From Austropuccinia psidii (Eukaryota; Basidiomycota; Pucciniomycetes; Pucciniales; Sphaerophragmiaceae): a DNA stretch of 64,000 nt. Made by a program: the position numbers and the translations under genes. The notes beneath the pieces are model-generated. The model was not told the DNA's origin and searched no databases. It worked only from the letters and a program-made list of their open reading frames with translations. The stretch covers positions 16,811,773 to 16,875,772 of the forward strand of contig JALGQZ010000018.1 of the NCBI GenBank assembly GCA_023105745.1, given 5' to 3'. Shown piece by piece: positions 21,938 to 34,747 of the stretch (the first letter of the stretch is position 1; each line of letters starts with the position of its first letter).

Positions 21938-22841
21938 TTTACTGACCTTACCTGGGTTTCTCATTCGTAAGTCTTGATATTTTTCTCCTCTTTAATCGCT
22001 ATTGGCTGACTGACTAGATTAATTTTGCTCATTTTCCTTGTTGCCAAAAATCCTAAAATTCTATATAGCTTTTTATCAAAACGGCTGCTTATTGATCCAA
22101 GATATCTCTCCAATGCAGGTGCTTCAGGTTTGGATAAGGTTTTTAATGGAGACCTGATTTTCCATTTAGTTTCATTCATGGTCACGATAACCAGCTGAAA
22201 GATGGTTATCTTTTGTGGAAAGTCGATACACTTTCCAATCACATATCAGAACAGGTTGAGTGGGTTTCAAAAAATAATTGTTTTTTGGTTTTGAAGAAAC
22301 AATTAGAAAAATTAGTGTTGGATTAGTTGATCTAGTTTGTGAAAATCCTTCAAGAGGATAAAAATAGAGTCCCTGTTCGTTTGAAAATGAGAATGAAATT
22401 CAATTTTGAGTAATTCAGAAATTCAACTTGCATGTTAATTCAAAGGCAAGACTACCATTCAAGGAAAACTTCATTGAGGAGAATGGGAAAGTTTTTTTAT
22501 GTACTTATTTATTTATTTTGAGTGAGTGTTTTGACTTTGCTCATTACTTGGTCATTCATTATTTAACATCCCAATAACATGTCACTCAGCATGGTGCCCA
22601 AGTATCACCCCAGACATATTGTAATCACTGCCTGTATACATTACAGGAGACAAAGTCCTGTACAAAAATAACACCCTTCCAACACTGAGAGTGTTTCATG
22701 TATCAATATTGGCATATGAGTATTTAATAGGTGCTTCATTCCTTTAATGATTTGCAAATTGTCTGATTTACAATTTTTTTGGAGCTGTGGCTTGCAGCAA
22801 AATGAGCCATTAAATCCCATCTCATCTTTGGTGGATATCCC

Positions 22842-22957
22842 CAGAAGCTTCACCTCTCCCAGACACCTGGTAACAATTGATCCTTGCCTGATTCCAAGCT
22901 CTTTGAGTCTTTTGGAGCCAGCATCTTATACAAGATTCTTTTTGGCAGACTTGTTCA
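22842..22957 (+). repeat. Dispersed repeat shared in inverted orientation with 47177-47668
   Basis: The segment around AGAAGCTTCACCTCTCCC to AGCTC (22842-22901) matches the complement of 47609-47668. The next part (GGAGCCAGCATCTTATACAAG, 22914 on) matches the complement of 47177-47223. In the 47-kb copy the two halves lie about 390 bp apart; here they are almost adjacent. Confidence 0.7.
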
Positions 22958-23306
22958 GTATTGGTGCTTTTCATATTTATTTCTTTAGAATGTAAAATAA
23001 TAAAACTTGAAAACAAAAGAAACAAAAAGTAGAAATTGAAGTTCCTATTGAACTTCCAAGAAAAATCACGCCAAAAGAACATATAATATAAGTTATTAAA
23101 TATCCATAGTATAAAGATCCCATATTCCAGTTTGTTGTTTCTTAAAGGTTTTGTAAAAACAATTATTTTATAAAAAAATAAATAAAGATTCATTGCGTAA
23201 AAACTGAAGCATAATTTGGTTTTTTTACCCACTGGTTGTTACAATGCGGTAGCTTTATTCAGTGGTTCATTTATGTTGGCGGGTAGATTCCATTTGTAAC
23301 TTGCAG

Positions 23307-23431
23307 GTGATGAAGGCACATTCCAGCGGCTTCTTGACAAGCTCTTAGAATCCTCAGCCCTGGTGATAAATGTGCCAATCTACACAATAAAAAGTGAAAT
23401 CAATTGTTTTATTCATGATTTCATGACTTGA
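23307..23431 (+). other. Exon-like fragment
   Basis: After an acceptor-like TAACTTGCAG the plus strand reads an open frame containing GTFQRLLDKLLESSALVINV up to TGA at 23429. No neighbouring exons were found and no family is recognised. It may be a captured gene fragment. Confidence 0.25.
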
Positions 23432-24839
23432 TTCAATATATGGAAGCAGTATATACAGATATTTAATGTCTTAATTTGGTAAATCATAAATAGACTTGTA
23501 ATACTAATATTCAACAATATTAAACACACAAAGAAAATATTTTTTTGGATATGCCTTTTTTGTTTGTATTAAAAAAGTAAATTGTTAATTTTAAGGTCTT
23601 GATTTAGTAATTCACTTTATATTCATATGAGTCCAACTATGAACATAAATATCTTGAATTCAATTTTCAAAAGATATTCAGAACCATTACACAATAATTA
23701 CCAAAATTCACATTGCTATAACAAGACTAATATGACTATATGTTATCTATTATGGGATTTCCATAAGCAGGAAATCATTGATGAACCTATTGTCCCAAAA
23801 TTTACCCATGCATTTAAATTATTATAACATCAGCTCAATTTTTGGAAACATTCAATTAAGAGCTTAAAATAAACTCCTGAAATCCCACAACGCAAACCCA
23901 AATAAAATCAGAAAGATAATTGCAAACACTCATAAGCTAACACATGATTTTGAAATTGTTCTATTCACACAAGTTTTTGAAGAGGTAATTTTCATGAGGA
24001 TTTTTTTGATTAGGTTTATTTATTCATTATGAAGTTAAAACTAAAAGCTTATTGCTTGTTTATAACTAATGTAGTAACCCCCAGAACTTCCACCTGGTCA
24101 TATGTATGGGAATTATCAAGATCTTTCTAGGGTTCCAGTTTCTGGTATTGCTAACAATGATTTAAAAGAAGTTTAATTGCAACTCCTAGCTAATACCTCC
24201 CACTTGTTCTTCTACTCTTTTGGCAAATCGGAAAAGCAGGTCCTGAACTCTAGTTTTAAACAGAAAATGATAATAGGTTTGAACAACATTTCTATTTTTT
24301 CATATTCTTTCTAATAATACAAGAAACACTAACACAAGGGCAAATGTTGCATCAATTGTCTGTGATTGACTTCATGTCAAGCAGGATAAAATTCAAGCTC
24401 GGGTAAAGCAAAAATTAAGAGAATTTTGAGCACACATCACACTATGGTCTTACACCAAATCCTGTGACATCCACCAATATTGGTTCCTCTGTGCCTTCAA
24501 ATGAGATTCCTCACCACCTGATCATCCTGCAACCATCCAAAGGTTGGTAAAAATTACACAAGACCCGCCTGTTTCCACACACACACCAAAGAGGTCCTTC
24601 AGCCAGTCTTTATTTAGAGAAGGGGTGTGTGACTTACCAGGTCATCCATGAAAGGAGTCCACCTTAGCAGTATTGACATTTTGCAGGTAACACTGGTGGA
24701 GCCTGCCGCCCAATACCACAGGTGCGGGTTTTTTTGTAGCCATGAATCAGCTAAGCATGAGTAGGTGACATGGTTGGAGCCCACTGCACAATGAAGCAGG
24801 TGCATGGGTGTGACACATGCACACAAAGGCAAAGCATGT

Positions 24840-25080
24840 GAGGGCCTAATGTCAAGTGGCATTGACCATTTGCAGGTGACACATGTGGAACCCCTTGTGG
24901 CAGGTGTGGGTGCTTGTGCAGTGGCAGGGGTAGGTGAGGTTGTGTGTGTGTGTGTGTGGGTGCTTGTGCAGTGACGTGTGCATGTGTGGGTTCTTTTTCA
25001 GTTGTGGGTGAGGGTTCAGTTGCAGTTGCTTTTGCATGTGCGGGTGCTTGTGCAGTGGTGGGGGTGGGTGCGTAAGTGTG
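24840..25080 (+). repeat. GT-rich low-complexity region with a (TG)n tract
   Basis: A (TG)9 run lies at 24940-24957 and the 16-mer GGGTGCTTGTGCAGTG occurs at 24908, 24958 and 25042. Long minus-strand ORFs rich in Thr, His and Pro here are translations of the repeat. Confidence 0.75.
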
Positions 25081-25499
25081 AGACCTGCACAAGAAGGCAA
25101 GAGCATTTTTGGATGCAATTTTCTGAAACCAAACTGCAAAAAGCACTCATTAGGGCATGTGACCAGCTCCATGCGGCTTACAAGCATCCAAACTCTCATG
25201 GATGCAATGTAATGCTGAGGCCCACTTGGATGATGGGCCTATTCCCCTTACAACATAATGATGGTGCAGTTGTGTCATTTTAGATCCTGTGTTATGTGAG
25301 TATGTGGGTCATTTGATCATTGAAATTGGCTTATTCACACCATACCCAATGTCAAAATAGTAATTTCTTTGTGGCTATATGAACTAATAGGCTTTCCTTG
25401 TCAAAATGGCATGTCACTGTCACCAAATCTTGAGGCAGTTATTTCTTTGGAAAAGAGCCTACTGAAACTGACAGAATCGCATGATTGTATCACTATATT

Positions 25500-28400
25500 T
25501 TCAGAAAAAAGTGGAGACTAAATATCATGAAATAATGGTTTTATCATTACAAGAAGTGCACATGACATCACTTTGTTATCATACAATTCACAGTGACCTT
25601 CTATTTTTCTTCAGATATAATCAAGTGTCTATCATCAAAACCAACAGCTTTATAAATATTGAGATGCAGCCAATCTGGTAAGAAAGTCATATCAATCTTC
25701 AAAGCTTTCAAGATCAGAAAGTTATTGTTCAGCATGAAAGATCACTCAGAGAATCTAAAGATTCTATTAATAATACCAAATTGTTGTGAGTTTCCCCTCA
25801 GAAAACATATCACACTGTTGCTAACATTTTTGGATTCAGTTGAAAATATATTGATCCCAATATCAATGTTTGAACATGGAAAATACCAAGTTGAGACAAT
25901 TGTTGAAGCAGGCTGACTTGTGGATTGGACAGTAGTGTCTAAGCTGATCCATTCAATTATTTCCCTTGTTGAATGAAAATTTTGTAAGTACTCAACCAGG
26001 CAATCATAATCTTGTTGGTCATGGTGGGATGGTTTATTATATTTTTGGTGATTGAACAGGGCAGGCAGCTTTGATTCAAAAAGTTGTTTTATTTCACATG
26101 GGACAGATGGGGATTTCAGGAGAACAGAAAGGTTTGAACATCAACAGATATGTTGAAGTAAGGTTTTATCTATATCATCTATTCAGAGCTGCAAGAAGTT
26201 ATTCTTATTAAGTTCATGTGTTTAATCAATGTGAATATATCTATCTTTTTAATTGACATACATATTTTGTTATTTGTTGGCATCTTTTAAAATTCTTCAA
26301 TCAAGCGCCCATAACCCCATGTGGCTGAGGCTTGTGCTGGGCCTCAATGTTGGAAGAGTTCTGGAATATGATCAGCAAAATGATGATTTGGTTTACTTTC
26401 CTGTTTTTGGAACAGGTGCTGATTGAAAAGGGGGAATTTTTTACAATTTTCAGAAAATGCAGTTGCATCACTCATTGAAACAGTCCAACGTGTGGCAATG
26501 CTGATAGCACTAATCAAATGGAATGTATTCTTGGTTAGTTCATTTGCAAGGTTTTCTGATTGACCCATTTTTCTTTGAGTGTTGGGGGAATTGTGTTCAT
26601 CTAATGACATTTTTTCACTGAACATTAAAAATGGAATATAGACCTTGTATAAGAGAACACATTCAGTGGCTTTTAAACTACCATGAGATGGGGAACCCAT
26701 TTTGCAGGGCACTCTTGTCCATGATGAGGGAGTTGGGTATCAGATATGATTTGTTGGAGATGCTCCAGAGCCTCACCCTTGATCTGGTGATCACTCAGTG
26801 CACTGATATCTAATTCAGAGGGAATTTCAAAAGTGGGGATGTAATCCGCATTGAATGATGGAATCTCTGCAGAGCCAATAGATGGATGTTGCATGTGAGG
26901 GGTGGGAATTGGGAAAGAATTTTTTCAGGTGGAAGTAGTGGGGAGTGACTCATTTATTATTTTTCTGCATCTTTGCTCAGGGAGCAGGCCTCTCTCAATG
27001 TTATTTGATCAAGAGAGCTGTTGGAGGTGATGGAATCTGAGTCTGAACTTTTGGTTTCATTGAATTTCCTGTGGTACCTGAAGTATATTTTTGATTTGGA
27101 CTCTGGAATTCACAATTTGAAAGTTGCATGATCCTTGAAAATTCCAAGTATTAAATTATGCATTATGTCAAGATTAACCATTCTGGTTTCATCCCAATAT
27201 GGAAGGTCTTCCAAAATTGAATATTGAACTCCATACTCAGAGAAAATTGCTTGTTGTTGTTTTGGGGTTGCCCAAAGCCATTTTGCAATGGTTGATTTAT
27301 GATTTCGATATGAGCGTGTGTAGTGAAATTGAGGACCAATTTCTTCAATTTGAGCTTTTTGAATGGTGCAAAAATTACAAAAGTGGTTGCCTGAATGGGA
27401 AATAAATCCAGTAAGCTTGCGCATGGCAATCACATCCGCAATGGCTGTGAGAATGGCAACACCAATCAAGGATCCTCAAGGACCCTATTGAGGTGGGTGA
27501 AAAGTGGTAACCTTTCCATAGCTCTTTGAGCTCCTTGATGAGTGGCATTAAGAGGTAATTATATTGAAGGAAATTTGGCTCCTTTGGACCAGGGATGATT
27601 CCTACAACATAGAAATTCTCTGGCTTCAATATTTCACTTGGGGGGAGATTAAGGAAAATTAGCATGATAGGTCCAATGCTGGCCAACCTGGTTGACTTTC
27701 CATGTGCATTAAACCAGTACACATAAATGGAGAAGGCCAATGCACCAGGAATGGACATGAATGGGGGGTTGTTGATATTTCTAGTGCCAGTGAAGCGTCT
27801 CCAGACCAATCCATCACAGATGTCACATTTGGGGGAACCTTTGGCAATTTGGGAATGTTGATGTTGATGCAGAATTTCTTTAATTCCAGCCCACTGGAGA
27901 AATCTGGAAAGCTAATTTTTGAATGGTTGATAAATGAAATGATTTGTTGGTATAAATCTTTGCTTCATTTTGGTTGTGTTTTGGGTGCGGGGTTCAAATG
28001 AATTGATGAATTTGCCTAATGATTGTGTGCAAGGGGGATCATGATCATTTGGGTCATTATGGCATTGACAGTGGGATTGGTCAGTTATGACAGATTAAGT
28101 AATGCCATTAAGAAAGAAGCATTGAGGACAACATATATAGTTTTGAATCACTGGCTCCAATTGGAGTTTTCAAATATGTTACTGAGATCTTGAGGTATAT
28201 GGAATGCAGGAGTGGGATGACCACCTGAGCTTGAGATACTGGAATTGATCAGCAGTTTCAGGGTGGGGTTCAGAATGTGTGAATCCCTGTGGGGTATATT
28301 ATACCTTACTGATAGAATAGCAGATATTATCATTCCAAGGTCTTGTGGGGGAAGGTTTTGACTGCCACTGTATGGTTTCTGTGCAGTTGAATTGAAACCT

Positions 28401-28579
28401 AGTGGTGTGGGGAATGTTCTTTGGGTAAATTGAGAATAATCAGTTGGGAAAATTTGATCCAATATAATTTGCGGGAACTCAGATCTGGATGCAAAAGTAG
28501 GGATGTTTGAAAGAGATTTGGGTGCAATGGCTGATTTGAGCTTTTTAATGTCCTGTTTATATCGGAAAGGTGTGAACAA
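25500..28579 (-). pseudogene. Tnp2-type (Transposase_21) transposase, decayed
   Basis: Minus-strand blocks in order: an N-terminal region (28579-28148), a zinc-binding stretch with PKCDICDGLVW (near 27825), the transposase core with YWFNAHGKSTRLASIGPIML and IPGPKEP (27809-27375), then CNFCTIQKAQIEEIGPQFHY, LPYWDETRMVNLDIMHNLIL (27469-27110), and a C-terminal part with PNHHFADHIPELFQH and ATWGYGR (26712-26280) continuing to about 25590. These motifs are typical of fungal Tnp2-like transposases, which catalyse cut-and-paste movement. Frameshifts occur near 27470 and 26700, and stops replace a Trp and probably a Gln near 26345 and 26300. The right boundary and first exon are approximate. Confidence 0.8.
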
Positions 28580-29252
28580 AACTCCCTGCCTATCACCCTC
28601 AGGGGAAGAGTGTGTTTGAGTTGAGCAGTGGTGAGCGTGGGGTTGACATCGTTGTGGAATTTGTGAATAAGGTTGGTTTTTTTATAAATATCTATGGTTT
28701 TTGTGCAAGTGCTTAGGAGTGTGATTAATTGGGAAAAAAATTGAGTTATTATTTATGAAGGGGGGATGGTTTGAGCCAGTTGAGGTTTTTATCCCATTTA
28801 TAATGGTGGCTGAGCTTCAGGGGATTAAGTGTAATATGTCTCATCTGGATGGGGGAATTGGTTAGGAGTTTACTTGGGTAAAATGCCATGCTACTCAATG
28901 TTTTTATGTATTCTAGTTTATTTACACATGGTTATACTTATGGTTTGACCCTTTAGGGGAATTCCATTAGTGATGTGTCAATGTTTAACTGAGGGTATCA
29001 ACATTTAAACCATGTACGCTGGCACGCCATCATACATGGTTGAAGCCTTATTACAGACATAGCAATAAAACTCTATTACATAAGCATTTGGAGTGGAGCT
29101 AAAGTCTTGTACTTTTGTTTGAGTGAAATGGGCTTTTAATCAGTTGGAATTTGATTTGGAATGTTTTGCCTTTCTTGAAAAGGTGATGTCTCTTTTGTGG
29201 GTAAATCCTCCATGAATATACCCTTATACAGATAAAGAATGCTGGGGAATTT
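28580..29252. other. Spacer between divergent transposon genes, left part
   Basis: No ORF supported. It probably contained the shared promoter region of the two divergent transposon genes. The last five bases (AATTT, 29248-29252) are the target duplication of the solo LTR. Confidence 0.5.
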
Positions 29253-31418
29253 TGTAAGGTTTGTCTATGAAACTCTTGATAATAGTAACAATATCAAGAG
29301 TACTATGACTGTCCTCAGTAGAAAAATATAATATAATAAAATATTACAACCACAAATTTAAATATAATTATTAGAAATAATTATATATATAAAAATAAAT
29401 TTAATTATTATTATAATAATATAATAATAATAAAAAATATAATAATTATAATAAATTATAATTATTCTATTATTGTTATAGTCACTGACAGTTATAACAA
29501 TAAGAAGTGTAAAGCTCTTAATGAGACAATTACACGTGGAAAATATAAATATTATTTATAAAAGAATTAAAACACACACTGTGCAGAAATAATTCTTATA
29601 GAGAAAATTCTATATATATAAAAAACTAATAATAGACAAAAAAATTATAGAATTTTTAGAGAAAACTTACTTATAAGATTTATTTAATATAATAAGTCAA
29701 ACAACAACAGTTATAATATTAAATAATGATTATAAGTTAAAAACACGTCAAAAATCAATAAATTTAAAGATAAAACAACTTTTTATAATATAAATTATGA
29801 TTAAAGAGTTTTTAGAGGAATTTGTGGATTTCAAAAGATATTTAAAATGATAATTTTATATAATAAAAGATATTAGTGGTGATTACAACAATAATCTAAA
29901 TTCTATGACTTCAATCCTTCAATTTCAATAAATAAAGAATAAAAATAACTTAAGAATTACTTTTAATAATAAGATTTTATATTTAATAAAACTTTACCTG
30001 TTTAAATGTCTAATATGATTGGATTGATAATGAATGATGGACAAAAACAGTGATGAAAAGACTCTTTTTATGTCTTCAGAGCAGCTCTCATGATTCATAA
30101 TGGATGTAGAGGGCGTGCTCAGGTCAAAACTGAAAAACCATGCTTAAAAATAAAGTTCTTAACTTAAGGCAACTTATTTTTACTTCCAATTTAAAGTTAC
30201 CAGTGTTATTCTTAACTCCATGTAACTTTAATCCTCATTTAAACTAAGTATTTTAAGTTTTTAATATAGATAAGCTTATTTATATTAAAGTTCATCACAT
30301 GAACAACTTAAAAATAGAGTTTCAAGTAGAAATCTCTTAAACTCAATTTTTAATTAATTTTTAAAGAAATCATAAATTTCTTTGAGTTTAATTAAAAGAG
30401 TAAATTTCCAGGCTAATTACCCAGGAAATTTATTTATAAAAGATACTTAAAATTTAATTTATATATTAATAATATTGAATTATAAGTTGTGTGAAATTTC
30501 AAGCAAATCCATTAACAATTGGATTTTTAATGAATTTTTGAAGTTTTTGCTATTTTTCCACGTAAAATAGCAAAACACACTAAACCTTAAGTTTTGATAA
30601 GGTTTTAATGCTTGAAACTTTAAAGTTTTAAGCTTATTTAAGGTTTTTAAGCTTAAATAAGCTCTGACAGTTCTTAAAACCTTGATTTCAAGTCTGCATA
30701 TTGGGATTTACCCTTTGGCAGCTTGAAATTCCTGTCCAAATTGGGATAAAACCAGTTTAAACCTTAAGGTTTGATCAAAGTCTAATCTTAAAGTTTAAAT
30801 AAGGTTGAAAATCCTCCAATACAGGTGGACAACCTTAATTGAATCCTTGCAGATCCAAAAAGTTGGGTACCCCAGCTCTATTTGGTCTTTTTCCTTTGTC
30901 CCATCTTTCTGCGTGGATTTTGCCCTTTTATTTATTTAAAGCCATACTATGGCCTTAAACCCTTTTAAATTGAGCTCACGCAGGATTTACATTCTGTATG
31001 GCAAATCCTTAGCCAATTCAGTAAATATACACCACACCTCAATTTTAACTAAAATTTTGGTAAGTTTGCATAAACCTTATGCAACTTTAAATTTAAGCTT
31101 AATTAAGCTTAAATTTAACAATTTTAAAAAAATGTTAAAAAGTTACATTGGTACTGTGAGATTCTTAAATCTTCCAATAACATAAAAAATAAGTGATTTT
31201 GGGTATAACACCCTATGGGTGTACCCTAGGTTATTTTTGGTGTAGAATCCAAAAATGACATAATATTTATAACTTTGTTTATCCAAAAAAAAGTTATACT
31301 TATTTTTTATTATTTTTTATTTTAAATTCAACTAAAAAGTCTGTTTAAGACAAAATTAACTGTTTATAAAATCATTTGTGGCCTTATGGGTATGTCATAC
31401 ATACCTCACAGGCTCACA
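29253..31418 (-). mobile_element. 2166-bp solo LTR (family D)
   Basis: The minus strand begins TGTGAGCCTG at 31418 and ends CCTTACA at 29253, the same terminal motifs as families A, B and C. A perfect 5-bp target duplication AATTT flanks it (29248-29252 and 31419-31423). No internal domain remains, so it is the product of LTR-LTR recombination. It lies between the two divergent genes of the Tnp2-type transposon. Confidence 0.92.
30064..30072 (-). promoter_or_regulatory. Probable TATA box in solo LTR D
   Basis: CATAAAAAG on the minus strand, in the position that TATA boxes take in the family A and B LTRs. Confidence 0.4.
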
Positions 31419-31423
31419 AATTT

Positions 31424-31777
31424 TGATGCATATATTGGAAGCTTGGATAATTCACACAATGTGACAATGCAGAGCGGGAAATTTTTATTGAATCTAATTA
31501 CTTATGGATGATACGTCGCCTTTGAGCTCAAAGAAATATCACATTATATGCTGGTAGGCCAGCAGTGTGGTTTTTGACACAAGCGCAGTAGCTCAAAAAT
31601 AGGCCAGGAAAATTCTCCCAGAAATTGTTTTATTAGACTTCCACAAGAGACCTTGTTCCCACCATTAATACAATTTCTCTATTATATGCTTGAAATCCTT
31701 CATTTGAGATCACTCTATTTTATCATAATACTGAGCCGTTTTATCAGTTCAAAAACATTACTGTAGTTTTTTAGCCC
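31424..31777. other. Spacer between divergent transposon genes, right part
   Basis: Continuation of the transposon intergenic region after the solo LTR. No ORF supported. Confidence 0.45.
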
Positions 31778-33549
31778 TCATTTCATCTTCCAACACACCT
31801 AAATCCCATTCATGTTCTGTTAATGACTCAGATAGTGAATCTAGCATAGAATATATTCAAACAACACAGTCACCAATGAGTCCCAACATTCCACTCACAA
31901 CCCCTATTTCATCCTCAATGAATGTATCAGGTCTCAACATTGATGTGGGAAATCCAATGGCTCAAACTTCAAGCACTTTGTCAATCCCAAATTTTTCTGT
32001 CTCTCCAATTCCCCCAAATTCCATTAATACATAAATGCACGTGTCTGAGGGGCCAGGAAGCACACCTGATATCCCATCAAAGGCTGATCCCCAATCAAAA
32101 TTTCCATGTGACTTCCTCCTTAATCCTGGTTGGAATCCAGTCCCCTCCCATGAACACTTTGGGAAAAGTAAACAGCCAACCCTCAATATTCCATCAGGAT
32201 CTCAGGTTCATGTGGGCAATGAAAAGTGGGTTGATGGGGGGCAAAAAAAAAGACAATTGGAAAATGTTACTTGGAGTGGTCTGTCAAAGGGAAATCCGGG
32301 ATTGACACTTCATCAAAGTAAGTCATTTTGATGTCGGAGTATAAACTTTTTCACAATTTGATATGTTTGTTTCATGGGTTAGATATGGCACCTAAAGGCA
32401 AGTCAGTCAAATATTAGAATCCAATCAAAGATTTTGAGTATGACCAGTCTTTATTAATTTTTTGATGTGTTAAATCATTTTTTGCATAGCAGGTGATTAA
32501 CTTTATGCATCTTTGCCTCTGTTCCATAAAGAAAAAGTCAATGGATGTCATCATCCATATTCCTCCAAACCAAGAAACGCTGATGCCAGTTCATCAAGAG
32601 AAAAAATTGTGGATGAGGAGGATGAGAACATGTCTCAAACTCAAAGTGAAACAAATGATGAACCAAGGGGGGACAATTTTATGGTGCATGAGCAGGGCAC
32701 TTAGTCAAATAGTAAGTTCACCCACCCTCAAATGCCCCTTTCCCAGAGTATGCTGGATCAATTCAAGATGAGAAAACAAAGGAACCAGGCTTGCAAAGCT
32801 CACAATGTGGCAAAACGTGCAAGCCAGAAGGAGCAAAAAAGATGGCTGAAAGCAGAAATTCCAGAAAATGTCCATGAGATAAGATCAGATGTACATGCCC
32901 ATTGCCTGTTCCTACTCAAAGTGAGGGAAAAGGATTTTTCCTCACTACCAGCACCACCCAGCAAGAAGAGTGTGAAATTGCAATTCATATGGCTGGTCAT
33001 CTGGGATATGTCCCCATGGATGTTTTCAATGAGCCATCAACACAGGTTCAGTCTTGGGGTTTCCAAAGCTACTGCAAAAATGAGCTCCATAGGTTAGGAC
33101 TAAAGCAATTCACTTGGGACTGGGAGATCTCATGGCAACATCCATTCAATAGGTTGATGTCTATTGTGTTTTACCATACCTTCTGTCTCACACTTGTTAG
33201 CACCAAGTATCATCATTACTGTTGGAACAAGGCTCATAATAACTATGGGGTTGTGGAAGCTTTAATGGAGCCATATTTCACTTATTTGAAACTAGAATGG
33301 AAGTCTAGTCAAAATAATGTGGAGTATTTGGTAAAAAAGAAGGAGAATCAAAAGCTTGCAAAGATTTGTCAAAGGGTTAGTTACTGTATCTCTTCTTCAT
33401 TGTAAAGTAAGTCTGATGATGTGCAGACCTGTGAGCACCATTGTGAATGGTGTGATATGGCTAAATTTCCCATTCTAGCATCACAATTCAATGACCATGT
33501 GGTAGAAGTGGCAGCTTTTGTTACCAAAACCACAGCTCAGCTCATTTAA
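31778..33549 (+). pseudogene. Second gene of the Tnp2-type transposon, decayed
   Basis: Plus-strand gene opposite to the transposase. It starts with a Ser/Pro-rich, probably disordered region (31778-32331, one TAA near 32033). A donor-like GTAAGT follows near 32318, an acidic stretch (EEDENMSQTQSE) near 32610, and another GTAAGT near 32711. Then comes a Lys/Arg-rich helix-like segment (KRASQKEQKRWLKAE) and a C-terminal region with NNYGVVEALMEPYFTYLKLE and VEYLVKKKENQKLAKI up to a stop near 33549. A frameshift falls near 32950. I recall this C-terminal pattern beside Tnp2-like transposases in fungi, but know no defined function. Its place 3.2 kb from the transposase (about 1 kb without the solo LTR) suggests one element. 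Confidence 0.55.
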
Positions 33550-34625
33550 AAGTTCTATTGATATTGTGGGAGCACAACTAACCCACAGGAGTGAAACACT
33601 TCACTCTGTGGTCATGTGCAAATTTGTATAACCTCCCACTACCCTGGGGTAAGATGAATAGAGGTCTTCTCCTCACAAAACTAACAAATAATCATGTCTT
33701 TTATTGAGATTCTTATGTAGTAAAGCTGTCAAAAAAAGAAGTATTCTCCAAATTAACCAGATATTATTATAGTATCATTTATTGTGGTAATTATTATAGA
33801 AATACATTTTATAATCAGCACAACAATGGCTTTCAGCATATCCATCACCACTATATCATTATAGTAGAGCCCTTTTAGCTTGTTTTTGAATATTAATTTT
33901 GTGTCTCACTCATAGCTTTGGACCCTTTATTACCATATCATAGATTCATGATGAAAAATTCATTTCAGTAAGATATTAATCACAATCAAGCAAAATCTTT
34001 TCAAATAACACATAAAATCATAACTGAGTTTTCTTAATGATTATAAGCTAAATGACTTAACCAGTATTGTATCCTCCATTCATTGAAAACATTAAGACTG
34101 AAATTCTGCAAGCAAAAGAGAAATAGTTTTATAAAGCTTTTTAAATTATGAAATAAAATCTTACAGGTGCAGAATGAATTTTTAATATCAATATTCATAT
34201 TATATTATTATATATATAATTGAGACTTTATTATGATATTTAAAAATTAATAACAAAAGAAAGTAATATTAGGCACAAAAAAGTCATCATTTGGAATGAA
34301 AATGACTAGGTAAGATTACAAAAACTTTCTAAAAATTAATTTCCTTGTTGAGAACCGCAATGAATTTCTTTTTCTCCCCTCAAAAGCCCTTTTAAGAAGA
34401 AAAAACTGCAAGCAATCAGTCTGAAATTGAAAATATTGGAGATTGTTAAGCTTATGGAGGAATACATACCTGTTTTAATTTTACTACAGCAATACCAAAT
34501 TTACACCAGGTAGGTGTCTCAAAAAAATGAATATTTTTTCATTCTCTACCACACAGTTTCCACCACCAACAAAAATTCATAACTTTGGTACAGTGTATTA
34601 TTCCAGTTGATTTGATATGTTCAAG
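33550..34625. other. Unassigned AT-rich spacer with a hairpin
   Basis: No gene is seen. An imperfect hairpin CCACAGGAGTGAA...TTCACTCTGTGG lies at 33583-33611. It could be part of the right end of the Tnp2-type transposon, but terminal inverted repeats were not found. Confidence 0.5.
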
Positions 34626-34747
34626 GTGTGGGAAACTGCAATAAATACACTCAAAATTGGTGTGTTTTTGAATTGTTGAAAGCTAAAAAGAATTTCCTTA
34701 TAAGATTTGAATAACTAAAAGGTTTTTTAGATTAACATGAGGTTTGT
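34626..34747 (+). repeat. Left copy of ~121-bp direct repeat flanking element C
   Basis: This block, starting GTGTGGGAAACTGC and ending GAGGTTTGT, ends exactly at the element C 3' LTR. A copy with about 8 differences starts exactly at the other end of C (45082-45202). Confidence 0.85.

Larger units (their letters stand above)
19201..22366. repeat. Segmental duplication, copy 1
   Basis: This segment is repeated in direct orientation at 47920-51180. Identity is moderate in the first ~670 bp (promoter and secreted-protein gene) and much higher from about 19880 on. Differences include a solo LTR here at 20939-21507, a solo LTR in copy 2 at 50534-51157, and a 20-bp deletion in copy 2 near 50260. 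Confidence 0.9.
22367..24839. other. Unassigned AT-rich region
   Basis: No complete gene is seen. It holds the dispersed repeat at 22842-22957 and an exon-like fragment at 23307-23431. The rest shows nothing I can name. Confidence 0.5.

Noticed and set aside
22822..23232. 136-codon minus-strand ORF, Phe/Tyr-rich
   Set aside because: Composition follows from the AT-rich sequence, and part of it lies over the dispersed repeat read in the other direction.
24751..25146. 131-codon Thr/His/Pro-rich ORF and overlapping frames
   Set aside because: Translation of GT-rich low-complexity DNA. All frames look repetitive and no start or splice context supports a gene.
33583..33611. Hairpin as an RNA gene or terminator
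   Set aside because: Eukaryotic context, imperfect stem and no conserved partner in the window. Left as a plain hairpin.
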